A DNA stretch of 5,935 bases from Pseudomonadota bacterium (GTDB taxonomy: Bacteria > Pseudomonadota > Gammaproteobacteria > Acidithiobacillales > Acidithiobacillaceae): positions 1 through 5,935 of the forward strand of contig JAKBXD010000121.1 in the NCBI GenBank assembly GCA_021840785.1. The letters are read 5' to 3'. Below are positions 5,655 to 5,935 of the stretch, in pieces (position 1 is the stretch's first letter; each line of letters begins with the position of its first letter). The translations under genes and the position numbers were made by a program. The notes below the pieces were generated by a model that worked only from the letters and a program-made list of their open reading frames with translations, searched no databases and was not told the origin of the DNA.

Positions 5655-5935
5655 GTGCAGCAGCCACAGCCTCTCTCGTTTTCGCACCCGCTCACAGTGG
5701 CCCAGATTGAACGACTTAGATCTTGCGATCCCGATACACGGATTCGCTTATGGACAACCCAGCACCCCGAGGCGGTTGCGCAACTTGACAGAGAGGGGCA
5801 GCTAGTCAGCGACCCCAACTTTGCGTTCGCCCCAAACGGGTTCGGAAACGGTGATTCGGGTTACTTTCGCCAAGCCTATGATTGGATGATCGAACAAATG
5901 GATCAGCGGCTACCGCCCGAGAACGGACTTAATGG
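5655..5935 (+). CDS. DUF3841-family protein, N-terminal part, running off the right edge
   Basis: The frame opens after a TAA at 5637-5639, has GTG at 5655 as its first usable start, and continues through the last base of the window (93 complete codons). Two blocks typical of DUF3841 proteins are visible in order: RLWTTQHPEAVAQLDREGQL at residues 31-50, matching the usual 'LWT-Q-x(n)-L-x-x-G' opening, and the AYDWMIEQMDQRLPP stretch at 74-88, which in the family precedes a conserved Trp-containing segment not reached here. The function of DUF3841 is not established; proteins of this kind are about 200 residues and occur scattered in mobile and accessory DNA. The roughly 30 residues before RLWTTQ are longer than I expect, and there is no good ribosome binding site, so a start at GTG 5697 is also possible. 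Family call fairly firm; start uncertain. Confidence 0.7.
   Translation, partial: MQQPQPLSFSHPLTVAQIERLRSCDPDTRIRLWTTQHPEAVAQLDREGQLVSDPNFAFAPNGFGNGDSGYFRQAYDWMIEQMDQRLPPENGLN

Overview
The window looks like an accessory, integrase-bearing stretch of a bacterial chromosome or large plasmid. The outer coding parts (integrase at the left edge, small ORF near 5.4 kb) are GC-rich with G/C-ending codons, while the interior genes are visibly more AT-rich, so I read the interior as acquired DNA in a GC-rich, probably proteobacterial host. The genus cannot be fixed from what I see.

Left to right: (1) positions 3-971 (+), a tyrosine recombinase missing its N-terminus at the window edge, with all catalytic residues present; (2) positions 1037-3465, a compact, complete-looking type II restriction-modification module. 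It has a DNA methyltransferase (1099-2433, +, TTG start) convergent with a controller-restriction pair on the minus strand: a 73-aa C-protein-like HTH regulator (3195-3416) whose TAA stop directly abuts the GTG start of a putative endonuclease (2430-3194). The two stop codons of the convergent genes overlap by a few bases. A C-box operator lies just upstream of the regulator gene, and a related half-site covers the -10 box of a good sigma70-type promoter in front of the methyltransferase; (3) positions 3530-3690, an RNA-like sequence resembling the 5' end of a bacterial group II intron, truncated; (4) positions 3704-3936 (+), a decayed copy of the integrase 3' end, in direct orientation to the intact gene, with an insertion, a frameshift and a nonsense codon; (5) positions 4043-4990 (-), an AT-rich gene for an unrecognised single-span membrane protein; (6) positions 5137-5935, a short truncated gene start on the minus strand, a small GC-rich hypothetical ORF, and the start of a DUF3841-family protein that runs off the right edge.

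My reading is that the site has collected successive integrations: an intact integrase followed by its cargo (the RM module), then the stub of an older related integrase followed by different cargo. The RM module carries the parts needed for self-timed establishment in a new host: methyltransferase from its own promoter, and regulator plus nuclease from a weak promoter with a C-box. The operator layout suggests the C protein switches its own operon on and turns the methyltransferase down. The nuclease assignment rests mainly on context, because its catalytic signature is not canonical. I found no CRISPR array, tRNA or rRNA.
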